Source: Tetmemena sp. SeJ-2015
Lineage: Eukaryota; Ciliophora; Spirotrichea; Sporadotrichida; Oxytrichidae
Assembly: GCA_027382625.1 (NCBI GenBank)
Contig: JAJKFJ010021919.1
Coordinates: 1-64,000 of the forward strand
Reading direction: 5' to 3'
Length of the DNA stretch: 64,000 nucleotides
A program made the position numbers and the translations under genes. The notes below the pieces were generated by a model, which was not told the origin of the DNA, did no database searches, and saw nothing but the letters and a program-made list of their open reading frames with translations. Of this stretch, positions 25,889 to 35,659 are shown piece by piece (position 1 is the first letter of the stretch; each line of letters starts with the position of its first letter).

Positions 25889-28119
25889 ATGGAAACAAAT
25901 CCCACAAAGCAAGATGTAAACTACAAACTACCATTTCTTCTTCCCCTCTAATACGATTGCTAATGTAGATATAGTTTCAGGATATTGCTAAGACCCCAGT
26001 AGACGAGACGAACCGAATACTCAAGACACCATCTCCAAGGAGAACCTTGGGATAAAGATAAATCTAATCTGCTACACCAGAAGGCTTAGATGACAATAAT
26101 AACCAAAGCAAAGGGAGAAAAAATTAAAAGGAAAATGCAGGTTTAGTCCGAAATTATCACAGATGGAAAGGCGCCCAGAGAATATTTTTCGGAGGAAGAT
26201 TGATTACTGGCCCGAATATTTCTTACCCGGTTATTTCACTTCTGCTTATAAATGTACCTAGTATCCTCTCTTGCGTTTTCCCTCTGAGAGTAAGGACAAA
26301 TTTAAGTCTCAATCTTACAAATTAAAATCAAATGAGCTCATTAATTCAATTGATCTTTACTGTAGGAGTTGTCTGATTATTATAATTATGTGATTCTTGC
26401 AATGGGCATCCTTCTGGAAGTTTTATCCTCAATCTTTTTAGTACTAACAGCTTGCTATGATCCTGGAGTCATCCCGAATAGAGTAAATTATTTCTGATGC
26501 GTTGTTTCAATATTTTTATAGGACTATTTGAAAGACACACAGCTGACTAAATTAAATCAAGTTGATAATAAAGTAAGAAGTCATTAAGTCATACATAAAT
26601 TTGGATTCGTTGAAAATATCTGACTCTATTTTTAGCACTTCAATTGGATGGTCGTCTATCATCAGAATACTTTGAAACTGAAGTTTTGCTTGACTTGTAA
26701 TGCATTTAAGATGGATTAATTATCCTCATAGGCGAAATTTATAGACCACCCAGAGCAATTCACTGCGATGACTGCAATAGTTGCATTTTGAAATTAGATC
26801 ATCATTGTCCGTGGGTAGGAAACTGCGTGGGCAAAAGAAACTATCGCTACTTCATCTCTTTATTAACATCACTGCGATATTGATCCTCTACCACATGGCA
26901 GCTTCGCTCTGGAATTTAGGAGTGTTAGCCTACGAGTATAGAAAAGCTGATAGTACTGTAACATATTTATAGTACACGTAATCTCTTTCCTTTAGATAAT
27001 TATGGCTGAGTCTTGGAGGAAAGCAATGGCGCACTCACCCTATAGCATGATCCTGCTCATCTACTCTTTTTGTGTAACGCTTTGATCATGTGAATCATTT
27101 ATATGAAGTATAGTTTTCGATTTTCATCTTCGTGCTAAGTGGCTATCATCACTACTTGATTTGCAGAAACAACACGACCAACGAGAATTTAAAAGGCACT
27201 TATAGAGTCAGTGGAAACCCTTTCAAGACTTAATGTTAATTGAATTTTAACTTTCATTTTTTAAAAGAGAAGCTATATGGACCACGTGAGGGAGATTTAC
27301 ACGCTGAAGTAAAAAAGGAAACTTTGGAATCCTAGAGACCCCATTGAATAAGAGAAGGCAAGGCTTGGCTAGCGATCTCTCATCTACAGATCTGATGCCT
27401 TGGAGGCTGAATAAGAAGGAGGAGATGGGGGTACTAACTCTCCTCTTCAAGGAAACAATTCTTCGGACAAGAAAGTGTAAGTGATTAAACTGGTAGTTAT
27501 AAAATGGCTTAATAGGATAAGGGAAGGATTTGGAGGTTTTCATCGCTTTGGGAATATGAGAGCAAATACAGCTATCAACAAGGATATTTCTCTAGCACAA
27601 GAGGAAAGTAATTTAATGGTTCGTGCTGGTGAAATACATATGAACGATGAGGAAATGAGAGGACTCAGGAATTATTTTATCATAGTTTAAGTAAATGAAT
27701 GGTTTGCATCAAAGAGACCCATCTTGCATCACAGAAAATGAGGAACGAGATATTCAAGGAGGGAGCAATAGAACTGGCATGGAAGAGCGAGAACAATCAC
27801 AGTCTTACTATATTACAGCTATTCAAGTAAACCAACCACGTATTGATCTTAATTATTTTAGAAGCTGGAAATATATGATCACTCGATAACCTAATCGCAG
27901 CATATTGGGGAGAAGTTTGAAGGGAAGGCTTCATTTCGAAGGGGTAAAAATGAGAAGTAGAAGTTTGGGAACGATAACATAATCATGTCAGCAGATGGAA
28001 TCGAATAATAGGAGTCACCTGAAAACGATATAAGCGACGATGAAGATAGTGCTCAGATAAAAGCACTAATCTTTCATAGGTTTGTAAAGCACAGATTAAA
28101 TAGAATTAATAAACGCTGA
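25889..28119 (+). CDS. DHHC-type S-palmitoyltransferase
   Basis: Transfers palmitate to protein cysteines at membranes. In order: a disordered N-terminus; [20 protein letters not shown], the typical DHHC N-terminal motif; two membrane helices; DPGVIPN; the Cys-rich domain [19 protein letters not shown] and CNSC; the catalytic [20 protein letters not shown]; two more helices; TTNENLKG (TTxE motif); and NPF followed by a long acidic and basic tail. Catalytic DHHC and zinc-binding Cys/His are intact. GT-AG introns that keep the frame: 25916-25974, 26483-26521, 26609-26635, 26697-26731, 26958-26995 and 27074-27113, plus a 22 nt one near 27840-27861. Three further frame breaks do not fit introns but are repaired by pointer-bounded excisions (26850, 27220, 27685). 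The region 26285-26400 was not fully resolved. Start ATG at 25889 is the first in frame before the first intron. Confidence 0.9.
26850..26860. other. Possible micro-IES in DHHC gene, pointer CTT
   Basis: The frame shifts by one base just after NYRYF. CTT at 26850 and 26858 would allow loss of 8 bp; a TC-TC tandem loss of 2 bp works too. The break is certain, the exact excision is not. Confidence 0.4.
27220..27255. other. Putative IES, pointer CTTTC
   Basis: CTTTC at 27220-27224 and 27251-27255, spacing 31 bp. Excision gives [19 protein letters not shown], which continues the conserved NPF region of the DHHC family in one frame. Confidence 0.7.
27685..27705. other. Putative IES, pointer GTTT
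   Basis: GTTT at 27685-27688 and 27702-27705, spacing 17 bp. Excision joins RNYFIIV to [17 protein letters not shown] and opens the frame to the final TGA at 28117. Confidence 0.55.
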
Positions 28120-28206
28120 GAATTATTATATTGAACTTTTGAACTCTTGGATTAAACACAGAGATATTTATATTTAGCAATAAAATTAATAACCTAAACC
28201 ATCCAG

Positions 28207-29430
28207 ATGTAGAGGCTCAATATTTTAAGATCACATTTTCAATCCAGTCCAAGTCCTTTTAAAGAATAGGACTACCCCGAAGATGAAAGAAAGAGTGACT
28301 ATTAATGTTAATGGATCTTGCAAGATAACTTGATCCTATCTATTAAGATTATAATTTTTATCCTGACTAAGATTACAACAAGTCACAAGTCAGATTTGCT
28401 TGCCGATTATTTGCAGAATAGATTTTTTATTACATATTCTCCAAATTGATTTTATCTTAGATAGTTCAGAACAATCCCTTTTACAATACTGAAAATTAAC
28501 AGGAAAGGGAAGAGATAGTTGAAACAATTTATCAAGAATACTTGCAAGATGAGGATGCGTATATTAACTCTCAAATATCTTTTGTGCTATCGATCTTGAT
28601 CAGTAAAATACTAGCTAATCTAATCCAGAGGGTATAATAGGAGCCTACTTAAACCTGGATTACTATCATCAATTCACAAACCTCAATCAATATTTAATCT
28701 CTCTTTTATGAATAGATTTTTTACTCAAAAGCTCGTTTGGTATGAAATACTCACCTCAAAATTTAGAATCAAATGCACTTAATAGCTAAGGATTTCTATA
28801 GCAAATAGAGTCTTTGGTTTAAAATGAAAGTCTAAGACGCTTTCCTTCAATTTTAGGTAGAAAGACCATGCGAGCTCAATTCATGTTCGATGTCTTCGTA
28901 TTTACATTAAAATTATTTGAAATAATAAACTATTTATGAGATTTGTATAGATATATATAAGATACGGGGACCTCAAGCCCCACTAAGTTATTAGTGGAAT
29001 ATTTTAAGTGATAGAGTAAAAATACACTGGCCTTGGCCTCTAAGTAAGTTTAATGAGGCAGTCTCAGCAATTATTCATGATTCAAGCATTTAAAATGATT
29101 TCATTTGTTTTCATGAGGAGTTTGGGACTGAGTTGATGTTCGGCACCTACTCACACCCCATTGCTCAGTAAACTGCACTCAAACGCTGGACTCATCTTTA
29201 TCAAGTCATTTATAATGCAGACGAGCTAGTCCTATAAGGAAACCTTAAATTAGAAATTATTTTCCATTCTAACCTTAAGGCTTTTGAGCAAAGAAATTAA
29301 TACAAGCAGTTGCTTGATGAAGGTAGAAAATCTCCATTAAAGTTCATGGGTATGATAACTAAATACCCACTTAATCCTCACTATAAAGTTAACAAGAGAC
29401 TTATCAATACAAACACATAGTAGAATGATT
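28207..29430 (+). CDS. Possible GNAT-type N-acetyltransferase, copy 1
   Basis: Paralogue of the gene at 30248-31515, on the same strand with the same order of blocks: LKILNQHF-like start (RLNILRSHF), CQWILQDNLIL, FVLSIL or DLDQQNTSQSNPEGIIGAYL, GTYSHPIAQQTALKRWTHL and FMGMITKYPL. The pattern of an NPEGII strand, a helix and a late S-H-P-x-A/T-Q segment resembles GNAT acetyltransferases, but this is a weak call based on layout, and I would also accept uncharacterised. Several frame breaks occur (for example near 28365 and 28590), one explained by a CATGA-bounded IES at 29076. The N-terminal 80 or so residues of copy 2 are not seen here. The 3' end is uncertain; the paralogue ends just after the corresponding KVNKR. 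It converges on the p25-alpha gene. Confidence 0.5.
29076..29116. other. IES, pointer CATGA, supported by a paralogue
   Basis: CATGA at 29076-29080 and 29112-29116, spacing 36 bp. Excision gives AVSAIIHEEFGTELMFGTY, which aligns without gaps to SVSWLIYKKHGSDLMVGKY of the neighbouring paralogue. The paralogue lacks the insert, so this is the best-supported IES in the window. Confidence 0.8.
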
Positions 29431-29639
29431 TGCAGTTTAATTACAGTATTTTTAATAGAAACTTAAATTTGCATTCAAGGTAAGATAAACTGAATTTAAC
29501 ATTTTCAAATTAAATAATTAAGAGAAAGAGGAAATCGACTTTTATGTTTTATAATGCTATTTTCAGATTAAGTGTTTGGATATGTGATTAATTAGCACCT
29601 CTACTTTATCTAATTCTGTTGGGTAGAGTTAAAATCCTA

Positions 29640-30060
29640 AAGTATTTTTGTATGTTAATTAATTTTAAGAGTATGTCTGCAATGACTTCAAGTGCATCGA
29701 AGAAGATCTCCAAGTTCATAATCTTCTACTCAGTCTGTGAAACTATCCTCTTGTAGATTATCTCATAGTTGGGCTGCAAAAGCTTCTCATTCAACAAAAT
29801 ATTTACTACAAAGTATACTATAAGCAACGTTTTACTTTATTGATTGGTCATGCCAGGCACCTTGCAAAGCTTGGCGAACTTGGTTGAAGACATGGAGGCG
29901 CCTCGCTTAGAGACTAGCTTGTCGAAAATGAACTTAGCCTTATAGAAGGCGTCGTACCTTCAAACTCTGATGAGGGCAGAAGCCGATGCCACCCTTTGTA
30001 AGAGTCACCTCGGCCCTTTACGCTGGTGTCACGCTCTTCTTCTTCATGAACTCATCACAA
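29640..30060 (-). CDS. p25-alpha (TPPP) family protein
   Basis: Minus-strand translation gives an N-terminal MKKKSVTPAQRAEVTLTKGG, then DAFYKAKFIFDKLVSKRG, ASMSSTKFAKLCKVPGM and, after a short interruption (about 29775-29830, probably an intron), LLQPNYEIIYKRIVSQTE and IMNLEIFFDALEVIADILL. This follows the p25-alpha pattern M-x-S-x-x-F-x-K-L, then a D/N-x-x-x-x-x-K block, then I-x-x-x-x-F-x-x-A-L-x-x-I-A. TPPP proteins bind and bundle microtubules and related short forms sit in ciliary axonemes. One frame change near 29950 separates the N-terminal extension from the domain. The gene lies between two paralogous plus-strand genes. The 3' end was not fixed. Confidence 0.6.
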
Positions 30061-30247
30061 ATAAAATGTTTCCTAATCCAAAAATGGAAAATGAAAATGA
30101 AAAATGGTAGTGTTTGTGGTTTGCATTTATTTGTGAAGATAGTGCTCAGATATTTGAGGACACGCATAACCAAGACATGGTCATCGAGGATTCAATTGTA
30201 AGAGAGAAAACTAGAACTTGAAACAAGAACTACATAACTGCAGCTTG

Positions 30248-31515
30248 ATGCGATTTAGAATTAACCAGAGTGCGAACTTATCAAACATCATTTAATAATC
30301 TAAAAGGGTTTTAAATTTCTAAAGAAGACATACTCTATTCTAAAGTTTTAAATTTCCACACTCTCACATCCATTTATCAACTCAGATTAAAGATAAAGTG
30401 ATAACGATATAGTAAATGTAAGTAATGAAAGCACTGAAGATATTGAATTAGCATTTCATAGAATCCTACAAAACCTCAAATTCGTCTTAAGGATCAGACT
30501 CAGAGTACCCACATGATTGGATCCTTCAAGATCATTTGATACTATTAATTTATATGGTAATCAAATTTACATGATACTGAGGAAGATTACTACAAGTGAG
30601 CAACTGCGATACGCTTGTACTCTATTTGCATTATAAAGTTAACCACGCTCTTCTTTTAATAATATATTTGCTGAGTAGATGGTTTCAAATAATCCACTCT
30701 ACACGAATAAATCCTAAGAGGAGACTAAAGCCATTAAAGAGGGGCTGTACTGGGACTACGCATAACATGAAGCGATTTTCTTAGCAGAGGGTATTTCCTA
30801 TGTCCTTGTAGACCTAGAGATCGAAGGTAAAGATCCTCAAAATCCAGAGGGCATAATTGCAGCGGACCTTAATCTAGATTACTATCCTTTCTATCAGAAG
30901 ATGAAACAGATATATGAAAGCAAAGTAGAAAGAGTGCAGGGATATTAAGATGATGATCATAAAATTCTTGGCAAATCTAAAACCTTAGAATGAATATTGA
31001 GCGACGTTGATGAAGTGATTTACGACTAAAGCTTTCCAGAGCAGCCGACCCTTTAATGGAAGAAAATACATGGCCAACCATTTCATGGTTGATCTCTATA
31101 TATTTGCTTTATAAGATGCTGATCAAGATTTTAATTTGTGAGAGCGAGGTATCGGAAACTAGAACGATTCAAAGTGATTTACGGGCTGTTTCGAGTGATA
31201 GACTCGCGGCATTCCAAGCAGGGGCTTTTGGTTAAAATGATGGAATCTGTCTCCTGGCTCATTTACAAGAAACATGGATCTGACTTGATGGTGGGGAAGT
31301 ACTCACATCCAATCACTCAAAGAACAGCCCTTAAATACTGGAATGTGCTATTCCTAGTCCAGTTCTAACTGCAAGGCCTTATTATCCAAGATGAGCACAA
31401 GCCTTTTTAAAACATAAACTAGGGAAAATAGACAGAAGCTAAAACCTATTTAGGTATCATAACGAAGGGTCCACTAAGAGATAACATGAAAATATCTAAG
31501 AGAAGAAAAAATTGA
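30248..31515 (+). CDS. Possible GNAT-type N-acetyltransferase, copy 2
   Basis: Starts MRFRINQSANLSNII and stays open for about 110 codons, then HDWILQDHLILLIYMV, AEGISYVLVDLEIEGKDPQN, PEGIIAADLNLDYYPFYQ, a charged linker, VIDSRHSKQGLLVKMMESV and KYSHPITQRTALKYWNVLF, ending GIITKGPLRDNMKISKRRKN before TGA at 31513-31515. The H-S-K-Q-G-L-L-V-K-M-M helix start resembles the acetyl-CoA loop (R/Q-x-x-G-x-G/A) of GNAT enzymes, with the second Gly missing, so activity is uncertain. Frame breaks near 30590, 30680, 30980 and 31130 remain unassigned. It is a tandem paralogue of the gene at 28207 with a minus-strand p25-alpha gene between them. What else: an uncharacterised ciliate family. Confidence 0.5.
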
Positions 31516-31608
31516 TGACAGAATTCTAGTACTAGTGTTATCAAATGATATGTTTATAGCTATTAGATTTTAGTATTTTCAAAAAATAAAATCTTAATTT
31601 GACTGAAT

Positions 31609-33225
31609 TCATATCTAGAATCTTCTTGATGAATTTAATTTCTTCATGAACTGAATAGCCTCACCTAGTATCTTGACCTTTATAAATTTATCTATTTCAG
31701 AGGGCTCCTTCAGCAAGCCTTTCTCTCCCTCCTTCTCCTTATAAATTAAAAAAGAATGAATAGATCTCCACAAAAATGTTAAGGGAAGGATGATCATTGA
31801 TCTCAAACAGCCATGCTTTCAGCTTCTCATATCCATTATAATGCATGCAATACATTTTATGTGGTTCTCGTCAATGAAGATATCAAAGCCAAGTATTTGA
31901 AAGCAGTCGCCCTTGGCCTTCTTCATGTTGATGAGTGACTCTTATTCCCTCAACACAAATGGCTAAATAGCTATCAGAGCCTTAGCACAGCAGTCTTTTA
32001 TCTGTTCGAATAGATAGTCACCACAATAAATAATAGCACTCTCGTAGTTTAGTTAAGTCAGTGTCGATACCTTGAGTCTTAAGATTTTCAAGAAGTGAGG
32101 TAGTGTACGCTTGGATGCATCCTCCTGCTCATTGACGTCCTAGCAGTTGACATACTTGTCACTTAACTTATTCAGAGAGAAGTTGGTCAAGTGCTGCAAT
32201 ATCTTGTGCATGTTATCTCAAATAGTGTAATTCAATTATTACTATTATATTTTAACTCTGCTGGGCTATTGGTAGTCCTCAGTGCAGAATCTGACCATGG
32301 CTTCATCAGCTATGAATGCGATCATGGGATCCACAGAAGTCACGAGCACGTAGATGCGCAAGTCAAACTTCTTATTGTCCACAGCAGAGGCCTGTCCAAG
32401 TACTCCTACACTATGTACTCCTGCTGGAAAGTATAAGCAGGCAGCTCTTTGAAACTATAACGAAAGTTGATGAGATAGGTTTCTTTTTTCTTACTGCTTC
32501 AACAGGAATATACCCAGTCCCTCCGCCCCGCCTTGTGGCTTTGCTATAAAGGTTTTGTCTAAAATTAAAACTTATATTGTGGTATATATTGAGGATGTGT
32601 GTCTTTGTTTTTGGCCATGAAGTTCCTGAGGGCGTCTTGTTCATTGGGTAGTGCAAAAGTCTGAGGTGCGAAATTAAAGTCGCTCTCGTAGTGTTTGTAG
32701 AACCGTTTGAATATCAAACCCAGAGTTTTCTTGTTACTCACGACTTGCACAAATCAATTATTAAGCAATAATAATAATATTCCACCAAAGTTCATTAAAT
32801 GTAGAGTAATTGTAATATAAAATTAGAGAGATATTATGTAGAACTTGCAGTCCTGGCATCCGGTTATAGATAGATGGGACTGTGAGGATTTTCTCCAAAT
32901 CTAATAAGAGTTGAGTTTAAAATAAGTTAACAGGAATCAAGGGTGAATGAATAACTGGAATGATTTATTAGAACTTACTTTCTTCATTCTTGAGGGGGAA
33001 TAGCCAAGTGAGGTCAGCTTTCTTATCTCTGATGTAGACTTCCTAAACAACAAAATATTTCAAATTGCTTATTCATAGAAATCTCTGACAACTTACATTC
33101 CAATTATGAATAGAAATAAGTTCCTTGATTAGGGGCAGTTCGTGTCTGCAGTTTACAATGTTGATTGAGAACTATTTGCCCGTGCTTTTGTTGCTCGCTC
33201 TCGATTCTTGTTCAGTTGTTTCCAT
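31609..33225 (-). CDS. Tubulin-tyrosine-ligase-like (TTLL) enzyme
   Basis: ATP-grasp ligase that adds amino acids (tyrosine, glutamate or glycine) to tubulin or related proteins. Translated blocks in order: METTEQESRASNKSTG start (33225); NRMPGLQV; FNFAPQTFALPNEQDALRNF; TFIAKPQGGAEGLGIFLL; FQQEYIVQEYLDRPLL; KKFDLRIYVLVTSVDPMIAF; RFCTEDYQQPSR; HLTNFSLNKLSDKYVN; CFQILGFDIFIDEN; SWLFEINDHPSLNI. The key family residues (K/R of KPxGGAEGxG, DLRxYVL, E-I-N of the metal site) are present. Introns: 31816-31853 (38 nt, GT-AG) and several 5' ones (about 33045-33098 and a longer one ending near 32926). A 39 bp GAG-bounded insert at 32217-32258 and a small break near 32383 also interrupt it. The substrate cannot be told from sequence alone; ciliates carry many TTLLs for axonemal tubulin. 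Confidence 0.88.
32217..32258. other. Putative IES in TTLL gene, pointer CTC (GAG on coding strand)
   Basis: CTC at 32217-32219 and 32256-32258, spacing 39 bp; the insert holds an in-frame TGA. Excision gives EDYQQPSRDNMHKILQHLTN, exactly the expected TTLL order. The pointer is only 3 bp, but no GT-AG intron fits. Confidence 0.6.
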
Positions 33226-33513
33226 TGATAAAAATATTAATCAAAGAAATTAAATTTTTAGATGGTTCTGTTCTTAATGATGTTGATGATTAGTATGTTA
33301 ATTTATATTTATAAAATAACCGAACAAAATTTATAAGTCCACTGCAAATCTCGCATCCTCTAAATAATTTAAAATAAATTCTATTATATATATCTCACAT
33401 ATACTAATCCTATAGAAGATGAATTTCTTAAAAGTTAATAATCCTCTGTTACATTTTCATAAGAAGACGAAGGTGAGAGAGAAGTTATAAAAATTTGAGA
33501 AATTTAAAATCAA

Positions 33514-35658
33514 ATGCAGAAGCAACAAACAGCAGGGCAGAAATAATTGGGCACACCCATCGACAGAGGAATTAAAACAGGTGGAGCTGCCGCAGCTGTA
33601 GCAGGAGGCCAGGTTACTAAGTCGTAGACAAGAGGCAATTCTACTCCTGGTGGTACTATGGGTGGACCTATGGGCAAGAGAGGCACCTAGGCTGTTTCTG
33701 GATTGCAAGCAAGCAGAGACCGCAGGAAACAGCAGATGCTGAAAGACTAACAACTGAAGGATGAAGAAGCCAAGAAGAACCCTGATAAGAAGAGGAGAGT
33801 GTTCTTAGATCGCTCAGTAGCAATATCAACACAGTGAGTTATCCAAAGCGCATAGACACTGAGGAGTCGGAGTTGAGACACCTGATACAGAATTAGGTAA
33901 AGTCTCCTCACAAGCGAAGACAGACTATCCAAAATATGACTGAGATATTCAGCTCTGCGCAACTCAATAACTTTCAAAATAGCTCACACTCAAGAACATG
34001 AACACCATTAGAGAAGCTATAATTTATTCATTAGAGCATCTTTCATTTTACTTTGAACCAAACGGACAAGCAAATGACTTAAGTAGTGGAGCTGGGATGC
34101 CTAATCTGGTTTTGAATTCTGAAGGTGAGATAATATCACACCCAAACGACGCTCAGATGACTAGCAACATCAATTTGAATTTGAACAGCAACATTGGGCT
34201 TTTCGATATCGGACCTGCAGGTGGTAGGAACTTCGCTGGAATCCCCTCAGCAGTAAATAGCAATAATCTTCCCATGACTGTCCTCCCAGGTGGAATTATA
34301 TCATTTTGAGAGTAGGAAAGTTTATTTTTCTCTCTTTCTTTGAATCGTGAAGTCCCCTAAGAGATCTGTGATGTAGACTGAAGACTTGGAGTTGAGAAAG
34401 GCTGCTCTCAAAAATTTTGAAGAGAGGAAAATGAAGAAGTTAGAATGGAGAGCGCAGTTCAATGAGCTACCTGAATCTGCCCAAGAAGCCAGAGTGAGAG
34501 AGAAGAGCGAGTAGAAGCGTATATTTGGAGAGCTAGTTAGAATCATCCACACTGAGGAGAGTGAAAGTAAGTAACCTCTTTTCATCATTTTAATCTGACT
34601 ACAGGTCAAATACAACCTAAACTGCTATTCTTGAGAAGAGTAAACTTCATTTTAAGAATTAGGTTTAGACTGAAGGAGAGCTTTTGGGAAAAGATGGGTT
34701 TTAAGAATAAACAGAAGGAGGATCAAAGTTTGGTGGAGGGCAAGGAGAAAGTAGATCGAGTTTTTATGCAGCTCAAAGACACCATCAAAGTCAAGTAAGT
34801 GCTCATTAAATTCTTTACTCTCATTAACTCATCTTGATTATTAGCTTTGACCTTCGAAAAGAAGCATTAAATATCAACATATAATAGTATATTTGATTAT
34901 AAAAAGAAGTAGATTTCAAGAAGAAGGAAATAAGGGATCAGTCAAGGAATAAGGAGCTGCTACTAGCGGAACTCGAGAATTAAAAAGCTGCTCTACTCCA
35001 GGCAGAGTCTGAAATTCATGAGACTCAAGAGAGACTGGTATTGAACTAGAAGTAAAATGAGGAACGATTAATCAAAAAGGCGAAGGAGCTCAAAGATTAT
35101 GAGGAGCAAGCTAAGAGAGCTCATATTAATATCTGCTAAGAGTATGAGTCTGCTCAGATGAGGCTCGAAGACTCTGAAGCCAAATATTGGAGAACACTTT
35201 AGAATAGAGACTAGGAGAAGGAGCGAAACACTTATTACCTCTAATATAAGGATGAGAGTCTGCTCATCTAAGAAGAGGAGACTTAAATAGACTAGCAGTT
35301 AGCGATGAGCAAGCCTCTAGTGACTGAGATCATGGAGTACTTTAACATGAAGGAAAATGAGAGTCAAGATAATGAAAGAGTCGAAGAGTGGGTTGAGGCC
35401 CTCTAATTTGCTATAGAGTAGTGTTTAGATGCCGAGGCTAAGTTTCAGAAGGCAGCTTATTACGATGCACAAAAGTATCTTGCTTTTGAAAGGACTCAGA
35501 GAAGTGCTTATGTAGACAAAGTTAAAGTTTAATCAATCTTGAGATTCGTATATTTTCTCTATGATTTATTCACAACTCTAAAATTTGCATCATAAAATCT
35601 AACGATAAGGTTGTATTTTATACTTATGAATAATGACAGAGTCATAGATAAAGACTGA
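33514..35658 (+). CDS. Coiled-coil protein, unknown family
   Basis: Start at the ATG of MQKQQTAGQKQLGTPIDRG, then a Gly/Thr-rich basic head (GGPMGKRGTQAVSG), RDRRKQQMLKDQQLKDEEA, a Ser/Asn-rich stretch (SNINLNLNSNIGLFDIG), and from about 34380 long heptad-rich helices: ELRKAALKNFEERKMKKLEW, KMGFKNKQKEDQSLVEGKEK, ELENQKAALLQAESEIHETQ, LKDYEEQAKRAHINICQEYE and onward to about 35530. Introns of GT-AG type begin near 34569 and 34796. Three pointer-bounded excisions restore the head region (33815, 33994, 34006). The stop is the TGA at 35656-35658 in the last open frame, but coding quality falls after about 35535. It converges on the gene to its right. The architecture suggests a structural or ciliary/cytoskeletal scaffold; this is inference. 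Confidence 0.6.
33815..33835. other. Putative IES, pointer CAGT
   Basis: CAGT at 33815-33818 and 33832-33835, spacing 17 bp. Excision joins RRVFLDRS to VSYPKRIDTEESELRHL and avoids a TGA at 33834. Confidence 0.55.
33994..34004. other. Putative micro-IES, pointer GAACA, 1 bp spacer
   Basis: GAACA at 33994-33998 and 34000-34004 with a single T between. Removal of 6 bp keeps the frame but deletes the TGA that would end it, giving SSHSRTPLE. Confidence 0.55.
34006..34036. other. Putative IES, pointer CATTAGAG (8 bp)
   Basis: CATTAGAG at 34006-34013 and 34029-34036, spacing 23 bp. Excision joins SHSRTPLEHLSFYFEPNG in one frame. The 8 bp repeat is the longest pointer seen here and unlikely by chance. 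Confidence 0.7.
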
Positions 35659-35659
35659 G

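Noticed and set aside
26958..26995. Treating the short GT-AG segments in the DHHC gene as IESs
   Set aside because: They have canonical GT and AG ends, AT-rich interiors and no pointer repeats, so introns explain them better.
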